From: Mactra quadrangularis
Lineage: Eukaryota > Mollusca > Bivalvia > Venerida > Mactridae
Reading direction: 5' to 3'
Length of the DNA stretch: 64,000 bases
Assembly (NCBI GenBank): GCA_025267735.1
Contig: CM046306.1
Location: 31,575,919 to 31,639,918 of the forward strand
Notes under the pieces: model-generated
Told to the model about the DNA's origin: nothing
Database searches by the model: none
Seen by the model: the letters and a program-made list of their open reading frames with translations, nothing else
Part shown: positions 1 through 16,200 of the stretch, one piece after another
Position numbering within the stretch: position 1 is the first letter of the stretch
Layout: each line of letters opens with the position of its first letter
Program-made: the position numbers and the translations under genes

Positions 1-500
1 TTTTAAATTATAAAGATAGCATTGGCTATGTGTTACATGCAACATGTGCACTGGCTTGAATAATATTACATTTTTACTCAAACAATATCAATGAGGACAA
101 CAACTGGCAGAAGGGACTCTCAGACAAATATTTTACCTGTGCCAAGCACGAACCATCAAAAGTGACTAGCAACTATCCTATTTGATACCAAGAGGGTGGT
201 TAGTCCTTTTTAAAAGTATTCTAAAACATATGTAGACCTAACAAGGAAATTGAACCCAACATCACTGGGTTCACATCAGATACGGTACCATCCGAGATCT
301 GTCCAGTTACGTTTGTTTTAAAATATGGAAAAAATGTATACAATATGTCAACAATATGATGAACATAGTCTTCATTTTGTCATTTGAAAGTGAAACTAGG
401 ATAAGATGATCAAGCAACAACAGGAAATTAAGTTTGTATGTCTTAAACATTTTCATACGTATATACAAATTAAAAGCAATGAATTATTGTAAAAGCAATT
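1..500 (-). other. Intron at the left edge of the dynein gene
   Basis: Downstream side of the exon 63 donor on the minus strand. No continuation exon, repeat or RNA gene was recognised. Confidence 0.6.
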
Positions 501-502
501 AC

Positions 503-1205
503 CTGCAAAGCTCTCTCAGCTTCCATTAAAGCTGGTTTTGCAGCTTCTAATTTTGTCTCAGCATAAGTTTTCTCAACATTGATTTCATCTACAATAGTCT
601 GTGCTTTATCTTTAACTTTTTGTACAGAAGCTTTTACCTTCTCAGCTGCAGTAGCACTTGCAGTCACTTCTGCCAATACCTAAATAATAAAAGTGTAAAC
701 ATTTCAAAAAATGCCATCAATCAATTAATCTCACTCTTGATTACTTGTGGGTAAAAATGCCTGGTTGTCGAAATAAATCAATCTACTTCAGTTAAAAACG
801 TTCTACAAAAATTGGTAAAAAAGAAACAAAATTCTTATTTAAAAAGCAGACATGCCAGCTGCACAGCCATGGGTGTCACAAAATATCATAACCTAAATTG
901 AAAATAACTTTATAAAATGTTAAAGGAACTAATTTTTATGGACAAGTAAATTTGTATATTAAACTTATACAAACAGTGTTACCTTATCAGCTTTCACATT
1001 TGCCACAGCTAAATCTTTTTCTTTCACCACTAATTCTTTAGATAACTGATCTACTGAGGCACTTGCTTCTATTAGTTTAGCTAAACCAGTGTTCATACGT
1101 CTAGCAAGTTCACCAATCTCATCATATTTTTGTCGATACAATGTTAAATAACCATCCAAAAATGACAAATAAGACTTTGGTGTCACATGAGTCTGTCTTC
1201 GGAAT
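503..1205 (-). CDS. DNAH5/8: Dynein heavy chain, start of the stalk (exons 62-63, residues 3173-3306, partial)
   Basis: Exons: 983-1205 and 503-679. This is the ascending coiled-coil helix (CC1) that carries the microtubule-binding tip: heptad-like, Lys/Glu/Ala rich text such as [20 protein letters not shown] and [17 protein letters not shown]. The reading frame leaves exon 63 in phase 0 at a GT donor (rc of 501-502). The next exon would lie left of position 1 or in 1-500; I see no open stretch there that continues it. Confidence 0.95.
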
Positions 1206-4200
1206 CTGAATGAACAATATATAAAAACATCTTAATTTAATTACAAAATAGGAATAAATTCCTTTTAAGACCTTATGGTAGCCAAATCTGGCTCTATTAC
1301 CCTCCCAAACATGTATTCCCCCTTCCCTGGAGAAAACGCCCCTGTCCTTAATTAAAAAACAAAAAGTTTTAGCAACTAGCAGAATTAACTAATAAAATAC
1401 AAAACTAAATAAATTACCTTTGAAAATATTCAACACATACTGATGCCACATCATCATGTACTACACCCATTGTGTTTACTAAATGTCCTTTAGTTTCATC
1501 AGAACATACAACATTAAATGTAGACAAGAAATGACTGGATACAGCAATCAAAGCATCTTTTGGCCAGCGACTAAACCAGTCCATTGTACAACCAGAAATT
1601 AAACCAGGAAACTTCAAAGACCTGTTTCTAAATTTCTCACCAACCTGAAAATAACATGTAATAAAAAAGCATAAGTATCACCACCAGTTTTACTTCAATG
1701 AATAAAGAAAACAGTAATGTTTCATCATGTAGTATGTATGTAGACATTCATTGAGCATCTATGGTCAATTTATCATTATTTGACAACTCATAGCTGTAGG
1801 TTCTATCAACAAAATCCTAAAACTTCTTTAAAATCTGTGGCAGTTGACCAAAATAACACTTAGAACATGTCCAATCTTCCATCTTTTTATTTGGATTTTA
1901 AGCTGTTTATCAAAAATAAATCAAAGCTCTAACACTTTAGAATTCAAAATCTTGCACTTAGTAGCTGACACAGCTATCTTACTCATTACTCATGCTCCAA
2001 TGCTACTTTTATGAGTGTGATTGGAAATTTGTCATGACATGCATAATAAAAAAAGTTTTTGAGAGCCTTGCAAAAGCTTAAGAAATTTAGTAATATCAAA
2101 ATGAAGTAAACACCAAATAGTATACCTACAGGTGAAAAACATAAAACAACATGTAGATTATTTCTAGCTCTTGATATGAAATAATCATATAAATTTTCTG
2201 GGGTAGGTGGACGTCTTGGTTGTTCTTTTTTCATCACAGGAATCAGCTCCTGAGTTATTTCATCTAATTCATCTTTAGCAAACAAGTTGGACACCTAAAA
2301 CAACAGTTAGAAATATTGTATGTTTATATCAAGATTTTAATCAAATAAGTCCAAGCAATAAAAATGAAATTTTGAAATAATCAAGCTGAAAAGAAAAATG
2401 GATAAACTAGTTGGTTTAGATCCATTTTCATGGTAATTGCTAAAAGCATTTACTTAGTCAGCTAGTCCTATATATTTGACATTTCAATGCACACAAGACT
2501 AGTATTCTACTCACATATATCACTACATCTAATTAGAAGTAGATCTGTAGGTAAAATAAAAAATGGCCATGGTATTCTGATAAAGATGGAATGTGTATAA
2601 CATAAAATGACAGTGTTGAAATTGAATAGGATTTAATGAAAATAATAATTTACATGGTTACAAATATAATTCAAACTAGAGAATAATGAAAGTTACCCAA
2701 AAATGAATAAGGGTAAAGTGGAACTTCACTGTACAAGTAAAACAAGAACCTAGGAAGGCCATTGAAACAATTAGCAACTTATGATTATACAGAGTAATGC
2801 CCCTTATCAGCTAACCAAAACAAGTTTAAAAAACAATTATACCTCTCCAGAGCTAAGGACATTGTTGAGGTATTCAAGGAACGCTTCATCTTTGATTTCA
2901 TTGTCAGTGAAAATAAAAGTAATACCATGACCTTCACCTCCTGCTACACGATATAAGTATTTCAAATCATCCATTAGATTATTGACACCATAAGTTCTGC
3001 AAATACACAAAAAATAAATGTTATTTGTAAGAAATAGGGCACTTAAAGACGTTTTTTTTTTAATTTAGATTTTAAAACATAATTTAGAAAACAAAATACA
3101 TGTTTCCATTCTAGTTTAAAGTGTTTGCTATATACATGAGTGTGGTAGTTTTGTCTTAACATTTTTGAATTGTATCTTTTGTAGTGTCAATCTAAAGCTC
3201 GAAAAAAAAATAAGTTCTCAGCAAAAGCTCATGGGTAAATGTTCAAAATCATGACTTTAAACAGAATATGAATAGAAAGGAAAACTTATCCAGGTCCAAA
3301 AAAATCATAGAACTATTAATACTTGCAATGCTAAACATACACCATGTCAATTTTACTTAAATATCAATTTCCAAATAAGTGCCCAAAAAGTAAAACACAA
3401 TCACCTGCTAAGAGTAATCTGGAACATTTTGTAGCTAGCTATAAATGAAGCTAATCTTGTAAGAGATTGTTTTCCTGATCCACCAACTCCGACAAGTAAT
3501 GCATTACCTCTTGGTGTTCTGATGATTCTTGAGATCTGATAAAAATAATTTTTGAAAGTTAGAAAAAGGCAGTTAAGTTCTAAGTCTGCTTCCAAATACA
3601 TGTTCAGTTGATTTAACAAGTATTTACAATAATCCTTGATCATCAAGCAGAAATCTCTTACAGTTAGCACCAACACATGGGTGAAGTGAAGCAATTAAAG
3701 GTTATTTTCTTGCAAAAGGAATTTGGATCACAACTGGTGGGATTCTTGTCTGGAATCTTTTGATACCAAAGCCCCTGTCCTACTAGATCATTGCTCCCAT
3801 TTATAAATAAATATATTTAACTCAAGAGCTGGCCTTGCTGACATTATTTGTCTGTAAAATTAGAACCTGAAAAATAGATGTCCCTCCACTTTCTCTATAA
3901 TATCTTTTAATATCTTAGTTTTCACAAGTAAAATTTGGCTTGTCCTCTGGCTGTCCTGCAGACACAAGAAAATAGCTAATTACCCCAATTGAAACCTAAT
4001 CGATAAACCTTTTAATCCTTCTAATGATATTGGTAGGTCATATTAACAAACAATGATTTTCCAGAACAATTTAAAGCTGTAACTAAAGATATACAATCCT
4101 AAAATACAATACCTTGATAAGATGAACCATGGCATCTTTAAAGAATACAAGATCCATAGAGCCTCCTCTAACAGTCTCATTATATTGTTGCATAAACATC

Positions 4201-7200
4201 TTTAACTTTTCATTTAACATTTCCAAGTTTGAAATCTGAATTGAAAATTTGTCATTAAAATAACAAGACTATGATCCAATTGTACATCAAAGACAAGTTG
4301 CAGGCAATGACAAGAAAAGTGATGTAATGACCACATTAAAGCCGGATTTTCATCAAGATCTGACCATAAATGACAGAGATATCCAAAATGTTAAAAACTT
4401 TAACGCAAAATTACAAAAGGAAATAATCCATAATAAAGCCAGGTAGAGTTGTGGTAACTTTCTAATTCTGTTTATCACATGGTACCGGTATGTTATCATA
4501 GTATGAAGTTTCATAAAGATCTGACAATAAATGGCAGAAATATATGGTAAAGGAAAAACTTTAATGCAATTGTTAACGACACGGGACGCCCTCCCGCCCA
4601 GGTTTTGCCAAACTATAAGCCAAATTTTTTTCGTTGAAAAATCCAGCTAAAAACTCAAGAAAGGAAATATTTGAATCTATGGCTGATTTGTACAACAAAT
4701 ACAAGTTATAAGCACAGAAGACTTTCATTGGGAAACATTTTCGAATATTTACTTTCTTACAGCAAATTTAATCAAACCGTAAAATATACTGACAAGAAAA
4801 AGTTGCAAAATGACAGATGCTGGAAGAACCTTAAAATACTTAAATTGAGTCATAAATGTATTGCTTCTCACTAACCTCTTCATATATTTTAGGTGCTTCT
4901 AGCACGGCATCTTCTGATTCTTCACCAGTAGGCTCAGGTGCTTCACGAAGAAAGTCAACAAAATAAGGCTCTTCAGGTAGTTTAGAAAAGAACTCATCAC
5001 CTAATTGAGACTTACATACATTGCATAAGGCATTTTCAAACCATTTCTTGTCATCAGCATTTGTAAATCTGAAATACATGTATCATCAAATGACAACAAG
5101 ATAACAATAAGTTTAAATCATACAAAATATATTCTTGATTACAAGTATTTCAACTTCTCTCCTAGTACAGCGGAGACAGTCTGAGTGTCAAGCTAGCTGT
5201 GACTACTTGTCTTATGTGACCATAATATACTATTTTATTCAGTAAATAAGCTTAATAAACCCACCATTATTTGATGTGACAATGGTGGCCAACTAACATA
5301 ACCTAGACCAGCTTTCCTGAAAACATTTTATTTCAATACGTGTTTACTCTTTCACATTAGGAGTAAACTTCTATTCATACATGAAAAATTATTATTTTTT
5401 ATAAAAGACCCTTTAAAATCAGGAGTTCAAAACCATTCACTTGATTCAGAGTTGAGTATGCAATACCATGAACATGACCATATTTCATTCTGATACTATA
5501 GAAATTCACACGAAATATGGTAAGGTAAAAGTTATACCTGTCAGCAATGACCCTTGTACATTCATGTTTCCATAATCCAAGCATTGTTGAGACATTATTA
5601 CATTCTTCACCCTTGATTTTTAACATTCCTTCCCAGATACGGGACAAATCTCTTAGATTGAAGATATAGTGGAACTTGGCTGGGGTAGGCAACATTTTTA
5701 TCTGTGAATAATTCAGAGAAAGTAATTAGTTTTCATCATATACTCAACAATTACAGGAAACAGGTGATATTAACTTGAGAGAGTTTTAAAAACGACTCTA
5801 ATTTTTCGAAGATGATTTGTATGCTGTGTCTGGGTTTTAACAATTTGTTATCCACGGTTTCCATGTACATTTACTTTTTATGTAAAAATCTTGAACTGTC
5901 TATGTTGAAAATCATATGTTGACAAACAATAATTAACAAGAAATATAATGTGGAAACCACATCAAAGCCGGATTTTTATCAATATCTGACCATAAATGAC
6001 AGATATACCCAACATATTAAAAACTTTAACGCAAATTACAAAGGGAAATTATCCATAATAAAGCCAGGTAGAGTTGTCATAACTTTCTAATTCTGTTTAT
6101 CACAAGGTATGTTATCATAGTATGAAGTTTCATAAAGATCTGACAATAAATGGCAGAAATATATGGTAAAGAAAAAACTTGAACGTAATTGTTTGACAAC
6201 ACCGGACACCTGCCTGACCAAATGCCCACCCAGGTTTCAGCAAACTATTAGCTGAATTTTTTCGTTGAAAAATTCGGCTAAAATACATGATCAGCCTTTC
6301 TCAAAAGATAAGAGAATTTTGGGGGGAAATTTTCTTTGACATTCATAAACTTAAGAAAAATAAATAGAATCATGATCTTATACATTGAAGCAAATGAATT
6401 AAAACTAAGTTTGTTAAAAAAATAACCAGAAAACAACTGCTTCATACTTTTGTTGCTTGCCATACACTTCTGGTAGCAGGTACAAGAAGTTTAGTTAGCT
6501 CACAAACTTCAGGATTAAATCTTGTTGAACAGAAATAGCCACATCCTATGATACCTAAAATATGAATACATAGTACATTAATAATTTGAGTGTCAATTCA
6601 AATTACAAAATATTTAAATTAAACATGTCAATCAGGCCGCAAAAAAAATTCCGTAAGCCACTCCCCTGCAGGGCGAGTAGCCCTGAAAATCCACTTGCCT
6701 TGTGCAATATCTACTTGCCCTGCTGCTCAGACAGTGTAAGGATAATTTCTTTATTTTCTTTTTGTTTACAGATGATTTTTTTTACAAAAAGAATACTTAA
6801 GTATTAATAATAACACTATTTAGTTGTAAAATGATGACAATACAGTTTGTTCTGTCGATTTTGTGTGTGAAATTTTACAGTTTTGTTTATGATTTGATAA
6901 GATATTTAGAGAGGGAATTTCACATATATGTGCCAAAGGAAGGAGGTAACAGGTTTGAGCTCCACATCATGAACTTAACTTTTCCTCCTGATTACATTTG
7001 GAACTTACTATTCTCCTTCTAATTACCATTTCAAAATAAAATAATGGAGACTGGTCTGGCTTTGACCACTTACACTTGATCATAAATTGACTTGCAATTT
7101 TGATATTCAATTTCACAGTCAGTGCCACTTAAGCGATATGCTTACTTTTACAATAATTTATAGAAAGATAAAGAATGGATTACCAAAGATTTTGTCAATA

Positions 7201-10200
7201 GAGTTGTTAGATGGTAATGTACAGTTAAATACACAAAATTGTCTTTTCAATCTTTCAGGTATATCATTTCTACCTCCACCAGGATGAATCATGGCCGCAA
7301 TAAATTGTAAGTCCACAATGGAGATAAAATCCCCCGGTTTATCTAAACTGTACATTCCATGCATTTCCATCATTTGTCTTGTTATTTCATTTGTTACCTG
7401 AAATATGATAATCATTAACTAGATTAAAAATTTATTATGAAAGAAAAAAGATCGCGTTTTTGTTCATGAGGATAACTATTTAATATATAGTAAAATTAAA
7501 GTGATGCATAAGAGTAGGTTTCTAGGCACAAAGGTCAATTTTCTTGTATCATTTTATTGATCAGTAAATTAGTATACAAACATTCACTGCTTACTCTTTT
7601 CTCCAAATACACAAATTTGATCTATATTTTTTATTTTACAGCTTTGGTTGTCCAAGGTTCTAGGGCAAGCAAAAGCTGGCTTACTCTTGATCTCAATGTA
7701 GTTTTCTGCCAGGTCAATGATGTCCAAGTTGCTAACCTAAAGATCATCTTTGAAGCATTCATGCCAGAGTTTCCCTTGCCAAACATTTTTTCTGGCAAAG
7801 CCATTATAGCCATTAATTTTATTGATACACAATGATTAATTCAAGCAGGCCTTTTTTTCATGTGTTGGGGAAGTAGCCTGTAGCCTTTTACAAGGGGAAA
7901 AATGGCGCGCGATAATTGGAAAATGGGGAAAAATAAAACTAGACTATTTAGATCTATATTTAATTCTTGTAATCATATTTCATTTAAACTGTTATTGTTT
8001 ATGTTTGTTGGGTGGAGATTGAAATCATTACTTGGCTTTTCAAACTAAATGTGTTGTGTTTTCAACTGATTAATACCTGACTAGGACTCATCTTGATGTT
8101 TTGAAGTTTTTGAGAAAACAAAATCAGGGTACAAGTATTTCTTATGTCATTTTTTCGTATTTTTTGTATAATTGCGCCAATTCTGTAAGTAACCCAACGA
8201 TTGCAACATGCTCGAAAAGACATACCACGTGCGTCGGGAAAAAACAAACAAAAAAATTTAATTCGCTGCCGGTTTGGGTGCAAATAATGAAGGGGCGAAT
8301 GTGATTGAGGACGAGTTATTAGCAAGAAATTACCGAACTGGTAATTTGAAGGACTCGCAGACTAGATTACTTATATTTTTGATAAACTTATTTAACGAAA
8401 CGACCATGTTCCGTTCGTGTAATAGAATATTGGTAAATAACCGTTTCGATAATTAAATCCTTCGAGATTTCCGGTTTCTCTTTTGCCGTATTTTCGATGT
8501 TTATACATAGTTGTAAGATATTTTGAAGGGGAAAATGGTTGTTGAGGGGAAAAATTGGCTTGTTTTGGGGAAAAAAGATACTTATTTTGCTTGGGGAAGA
8601 CGCCGTTTAACGGCGTCACGTAAAGAAGGAAAAAAAGGCCTGATTCAAGACATAATTATAATGGTCTAACCTGATCACCCCATTCATTAATGATAGGCAT
8701 GTTAACATCATCAATGAAAACAGTCATTCTCCTTCCACCAGGAGGTCCATATGTACTTCCCATTCTTTTATCAACATAACTTTCAATGGTTCTCTGGAAA
8801 AAAAATGAAACCAATGCAGCCAGTTAAAAGATTAAAGTGTAACGAATGTCATGGAAAAGAATGAACTAGTTTCTTTCTTAGTTACATCATGGCCTACACA
8901 ACTTCAACTGATCAGTTTTCCTACAATTACTATATTTTATCTAGTACATGTACTGATTTGCCCATCTCAGGGACCTGACACACTTTTTTGAAAAACGAAA
9001 GGAGCATACAACTTTTCCAAATTGGAATTTGTGCCATTATCAATTTAAGATAGAGGTCTGAAGTACTTAATTCTAGACCATATCTTTTTTATAGTAATTC
9101 TAGGGACAAAACTCAAGCCTGATTATGTCATATATAAATTAAATAGTATTTTAACAGCCTAAGTCAATTTTTACTTGCCCAAGCCATATAGTGCTAGCAG
9201 CTATGGCCGACTAAAAAGTTTTTCCAAAAATCCTGCGCTTCAGGACTAGTCCAGAAAACTTCACCTATGAAGATAACAAATTGTAGCTTACCTGAAACAT
9301 CATAGGGGTACTAGCAGATGAGAAATTAAAACTTTTACTTAGATGTAAATCTGGATCATACTTGGCCATATTTCCTTTTATCATGACAGTCTTTGCTGTA
9401 CCTTGTTCACCAATCAATAAAACAGCCTAAAATGAAATATTTCTATCCATACAAGTTGTTTATATGATTTACCGATGCATGCAAAATAATAAGAAAAATA
9501 GAAAATTATTAATTTATTAGCAATGATGTCAGTGAAACTTGCAACTACAATGTATCAACTTTCAGTGCTTTTGTATGAAATTTCTGCAAATTATATGAAA
9601 ATAATTTGGTTTGGATTTTCAGTTATTTTAATGCCAAAGTTTGATAACTGGCTAATCAACCTACTGACTGTTCTTGGAGTCTCCTAATCAAAACCTGATA
9701 CACAAGCCTATACCTTCCCCAGTGTCTTGCATTTGCCCTACATCATACAGTTGTTGAAGGAAGAAAGGCTGTAGAAAGTATTTCATGATCTAAATCAATG
9801 ACAGTCAGTAGATCAAGCAGTGAAATTGAACCAACAAATCCAAGATCAGTAGTCAAACATGCAACTGACTGAGCTAACTGGAGGAACTCATGAAAATTAG
9901 AACCAGCACACATCATACTAAGTGCAAGCAGAGTGACTACATGTGCTACATTAACACTACTTCTTCACAGCTTCTCTATGACTTGATGTTCCTAAATTCG
10001 GTTTTAAAGAATGTTTAATAAAAAATGCTTTAATAGAAATATATTTTGGGGTAGGATTTCAGTATATATAATACACTAACCTTGTATTGTTTAGCAATAC
10101 AATCAATTAGAAAATTAGTTCTGACATTGTCAACATTTGGTACTAAGATGGATGAAAACTCCGGGACAGAATCTGATGCATAAATATATTCTTCAACTCT

Positions 10201-13200
10201 ATACATCCAATGTAGCCATTCACCTAAAATATTATATTAGAAAAAAAACACATAAATTGTCTTTCTATAGACTAGGTAAAACTCTTTATTGTTATGTTTT
10301 TCAGGGGGCTAGATTACTACCACAGCAATACATCTAGTAATCTTGCAGATCAAGGTTAACATTAGAAAGAATTGATAGAAAAAGACAGACTAGAATAGAA
10401 ATCCAAATTGATCTGAATACCAAGGCTAACTACAGTCGTAGTGCAAGATTAGTTTGTGCCACCAGCCAATAATAATAGCTTAACACAGATGTTAGTGAAT
10501 ATACAATACTTAATGCAAACAACTTAGTACAGCTCTATTCATATATAGTGACAACATTAACCTGAGCTTGAACTACCTAATTATAATAATTACACACCTA
10601 CACCGGAGGCCTATGGCCTGGGGAAACATTTCAAAACACTATTCCCTCCACCTCGGGCCAACAGTTTGACAGTTCCCAAATCTCATATGAAAAAACTGTA
10701 TAATATTTGTACCTTTTTCATCAACCAAATATTCGAATATAGTTTCATCATCTTGGACAGGAGGTAACGAAAGTTTACTTTCATGTGCAACTATGAATGC
10801 CTCCATTTTGGCACGATCTTCTAATTCTAACAATGCTCCAAGACTCCACATAATACTAAATATGAAAAGTCTCTCAAGATGAGGTGCAGGTAGAGTACTC
10901 TTATCATCTTTTTTAGGAATCAAACCTTCCAGCAAATCTGTTGCCTAAAATTTGTAAAGTAAAAAGTTTTAGTTATAACTTGATGGTTCCTCCATTACAT
11001 GAAAACAGCTTCAACAGTTCAACAATAAATCAACAGATTTCAGTAACAGATTCAGACCTACTCATGATTTGAATTTAATTTTCAGTACACTGACTCATAA
11101 AATCAGACTACTAAATGCTTCACTTTAAATTCCATATTTAGATGGGCATCAGAAGTGATATCACATTTCTTGCAGCCTCTTGAGCAACAAAAGTTTACAC
11201 TGACAATAAAGTCAATGTAGGATCATTATACATGTATTGTATATTGGTAGCATACATATACCAACTTGAGATCAACTGACCATACACATAACAGACAATG
11301 AAGGTACTTTAATAAAGAATATTAAATAATATTTTTTATCCTAATCCTGTTTATAATCACAAAAACCAACTGTCTTATGATTAAGAGAAAAAAGAATATA
11401 ACACTCATACATTTACAAAAATAACTATATAAATACATGCCTAGAAAATGAATTTCTTCTGATAGTCCCTGACTATCAATTTTTTTATTCAGGCAACCTT
11501 GTTTAAAACATAATGTTGAGCCCAGTAAATAATTTAATAAATTAAATACTAATGACTCCATACCTGTCTGATTTGATTACATTCTAGAAGTTCCATCTTC
11601 ATAACAAGATTAAGATTTACATATCTAAATACATCATCAAATAATCTATCAAACAAACCATATAAAATATCTCCTTCTTGTGGAGTTCTTGTTTTCAACC
11701 ATCCCTGAAATACACATTGAATGCTATTTAAAATGTTCAGATTCTGAAACTTTTAAACCTCATGATTTTATATTACATAGAAAAGCATCTTTCTTCATAA
11801 TCCCCCCCCAAAATCTTATTTTCATAATTAGTGCTGAAATATTTGACTTAGGCAAACCAATACTTATTATTTCAAATCATATTTTCCATTGTACAGAATT
11901 ATAAAACACAAACACGGGTATTGAACATGGGATGAACTCGTAAAAAATGAAAAATAATAATATACCAGCAGGAATTAAAACTAGACAAACAACATTCTAA
12001 CATCCTAGTATTATGACTAGCCACTCTATAAACTGTGATTGGATTAAGTTAAGTAGCTGATGCAGGGCACAAAACTACAACCTTCTACTAGCAAGTCGGA
12101 TGTTCTACCATTTAAGCTGATGGAAAATTGCACACAAATAGACTTATTTAAACATATCTATAGCCTAGCCACAGAACCTACAAACCTGTAAAATTGGTCG
12201 CCAATCCAAAGCTGATGAGCTCATAAACACCATACCATTTCTTGATACAGTGGCAGGTGAGGCATTGTCAATATTGTGTACTTCAAACACAATTTTACAA
12301 TTTGGAGCCATAGGAATACGATCACCGTTGGCTAAAGTGAGTGTTTTGTTGTCATCCAAAACAGAGTTCAAATTTTCAATCCAGATAGCATCAACAGGAC
12401 CATCAAGTACAATCCAGATATGTTCACCTAGAAAATAATATTTTCAATAAATTACAAATTCAGTAAATATACACTTATAAAGAAATAAACCATAAATGGT
12501 GATATTTAGACAACAGAATCATTTAGATCATTCAGTATCTGAAAGTGTATACTTTTCAACATTATTATTTAGAGATGACAAAAAAACTAATGGTAGTAAT
12601 TTAGTAAAAAAAGTAAGCACTAATTGTGAACACTGAATTTATTTCTTGAAAACTAGAGTCACTATCATCTTTAGTGTGTTTCTAGTGTTCGAGATAAAAT
12701 AATAATTTGTCAGACTAGACAGATTTAACAACACAAAATTAAATTAGTTTACATATAGAATTACAACAAAACTTATTTGTGCGTTTCTTTGGCAACAGTG
12801 CGCATGAACCTATAGTGCTAAAACTAACTTGAATGGAAAAAAATATATACATGTATGTATTGATCACCATTCTATAACAATAAAATAAATTCTGGTGTTC
12901 CCTTTAAATAGAATGTCCATTGCTTTAAAAACATTTATCAATACAAACCTTTCTTTGCTTTTAGTGACCTTCTCCATAGTGTTGAAAAAATACCATCAGT
13001 CCAATCATTTGTAGCCACATCAAGTCTACCAAACATCTGAGGAGCTGTGATAGCTTTAGGATTCATTCTCATTTCTCTGTGTGGAGCACCACAGTCAGTC
13101 ATTGATTTCATCAATACACTGATACAACATGACTTTCCAGCACCACTAGGACCTAATGTCATCATACCATGACGTACACGTTGTGTTTCATACAGCTATT

Positions 13201-16200
13201 GTAGAAAACATCATTTAAATAGAACATATTTTTTAACTAATTCATTCAAATCAACAATTCAATATGAGAAGTCTAACTTCATAGCCTCAAGTAAACAAGA
13301 AACATTGAAAAAGATAAACAGCATTTTTTTTGTAGACATTCATACTTTTCTATGAACAAATTCAGTATGACAATGTGCAACTATTTTCGAATACAGAAAA
13401 TATATAACATAGAAATAAGAAAAAAACTAAGTACTGAATGTGAAGACAGAATACCCTAAAATGACCATTTACATGGGTGAAAGTTCAACATTTTCAAAAT
13501 CCTGAAATTTCCAGATTTCATGTTTTTAAGGCCACATTACCATAGGGAAAGAGCCCTTTCTCTGTTTAAAAAATCCTGAACTTCAGGATCAGTCCTGAAA
13601 ACTTTCACCCATGCATTTAGTAAGTTTATGTTTTCCATCAAATTGGAATTTTTAACAAAAAAGGGAGTAACTTTCTAATAATCCTTCAATAATCACTACA
13701 AATTAAAATAATCTACTTATTCTTAAGTTTTAGGTCAATTTGGAAAAACAATGGAGAAAAAAAACATTCTTTCTTTTATAACTGCACAAACTATTTACCT
13801 GAACAAGCTTCAAGTTCCAAGATGGATGATTAATGAGACCAGCAGCCTCAACTTGATTATTGATAGCAACCTGTAACTCAGCATAAGTAGCAGAATCTAG
13901 TATAATACCAGGGAATAAATCAGCAATAAGACTCATAAACAATGGTTCATCTTCATCAACCTAAAATATAGTAATACAACACAAGAGTCTATGATCATGT
14001 TACCTACATAAACAACTGATAGGGTAAATAAACACCAGTTTTTTGCCAAATTCTCTTTTTAGACAATTTATTAAATGACATTAAATAGTGTAAAAATAAC
14101 TACTGTTTACCTGAGCCTGAAAGTCCCAATTGGTCATAAGAATCTTTGTCAGTATTTCTTAAACCTGTGCACAACATTGAAACAAAACAATGCATATTTC
14201 ATTCATTTCTCAAACATGAGAAGATATCATAAAATTTATTAGCTTCAAACTGTCTTATAGAGTTCTAATGTGTCTATAAGCCTAAGAGAGATGAGGACTG
14301 AGGAGGGCAAATATTCTAAAATTTAAAAGTTATCAATGATATACAACACTTACCAGTTTGGAAAGATTCATGTCTCTAAGTACTCTCATCACAATAGTAC
14401 TTTCAGTATCATTAGGTCTAGCTCTTTTGTTAGCACCAAGTGTTCTCAGAACAGATAAAATATTTCTCAAACCAAAATCGTAATGGACCTGTGATAATAC
14501 ATAGATAAAACAGTGCAAGAAAAATTGATACCTTATCTTTTATATAAGTTGATCTCCATTAAAGAAAGATCTACTAATGAGGCATGAGGAGAAAAAAAGA
14601 AACTAGTTAATTACCATGACAGATATTTAACTAATTGAATGCCATGATAAAATAATATTAAAATTAAATTAAAAATAAGCTAAAATGGTATAAGTGGATG
14701 GCAAGACTGCCAAAATTTGTAAATTTATGTGAAAATAGTGATACAAGAAGACATTTTACTCATATATGTAAATTGCCATTTTTAAATTGAATGTAAATAT
14801 GTAAGTACAATATTGTTTTATTGAAATTATCCCCTTATTCTTTTTCATATTTGTACAAAAAATCAATTCAGCAATGAACATGCAACAGCTACTGCACAAT
14901 TTTCATTCGCAATCAAAGTAATTCTCAACATTTGCTACATGCATCATGTACCATAAACTTATAGTAATTTCTTTCATGAAACTTTAAATCTAAATTAATT
15001 AACTAACAAAAAGCACAACTAACACTGAATGAATATCAGTAATAGTTTTTTGTGTAGGTAAGTAAATGTTCAATACATGTATGACAAAAACTTACATACC
15101 TGTTTTGAAAGCTGTTCTTCACAGAGTTTGTATAAAGTGTAAAATTTTTGAGCCAAAATCACATTTTCTAAGAAACCACAAGAGGCAAGTTTTACTCTCA
15201 TAATAATCTAGAACAGTAAAAGAAAATATTGATGAGTTTAAATAGCTCTGACCAACATGATGTCAAAAACATTAGTGAGTTTACCACTTCATACAGGCAA
15301 AATGACACATCAGAAATGTTATTGTTTGCAGTCTTTGCCTTAATAACTAGCTACATGCTCAAGATAAGTAGTAATTGATAAGAGCTAGTGAAAATAAATT
15401 AATTTATGTAATCAGGCTAGTTAATGATTTAGGTCATTGTTAAAAACATTTTCTAAAATTGAACAGAGCTTGCAAAACATTATGGCTAAGTTTTGATATA
15501 AGTGATCTCAAAATATAAATCAAAACCATAGAGCATGCAGCACTGACTACGTCACATAATAAATTATTTCAAATAACATATGTTAAATACTGCCCTCTGT
15601 CTTATATGCAGACTATTACCATGAATAATCTAAACTTAGAAATTCTACCATCAAAACATGTGACAATATAATACCTGTCTATCTGGTACCATCATAGCAA
15701 CAGTTCTAAATTGTACTTTGAGATTTTCAGGCAATTCTTGTCTACCAGCATATCCTGGATTCTGCACACACAAAAAATAAACACTATATGGGTACATTAA
15801 TTACAAGAATGTAAATTTTATGAGAAGAATAAACACCTTAATTTTTAAATGTCTAATTCTTTCATACAAATTGAACACTTATCTAAATACAGAAATTAAT
15901 TTTACAAAATCTAAGGAAGTAATTAGCACATGAAAACACTTTTTCAACTTAAGTAAAGCTTTCAATCATTTCTAAGCACTTATCTTCATCAGAGATTAAC
16001 AAGTACTCTACTTGGTGGGTGCATGAGTAGCCTGATAAGTGGCCATAGAAAATGCTTTTGACTGTGACTAGAACACACCACTCCTAGATTTTCAGTCAGT
16101 CCTGCTACTGACTTACAATTAGCAAATCAAATAAGGAAAGGAACATCATGACTGACCATAGTTAAGAACAGTCCAAATTCAGGATTCAGTTCAACTTGGT

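Noticed and set aside
6586..7022. Two plus-strand open frames
   Set aside because: They lie in intron sequence between AAA3 exons, with one made of a repeat rich in CTTGCCCTG words; no family match.
7557..7835. 92-residue plus-strand gene
   Set aside because: No recognisable product, and an open frame also exists on the opposite strand; kept only as an unexplained segment.
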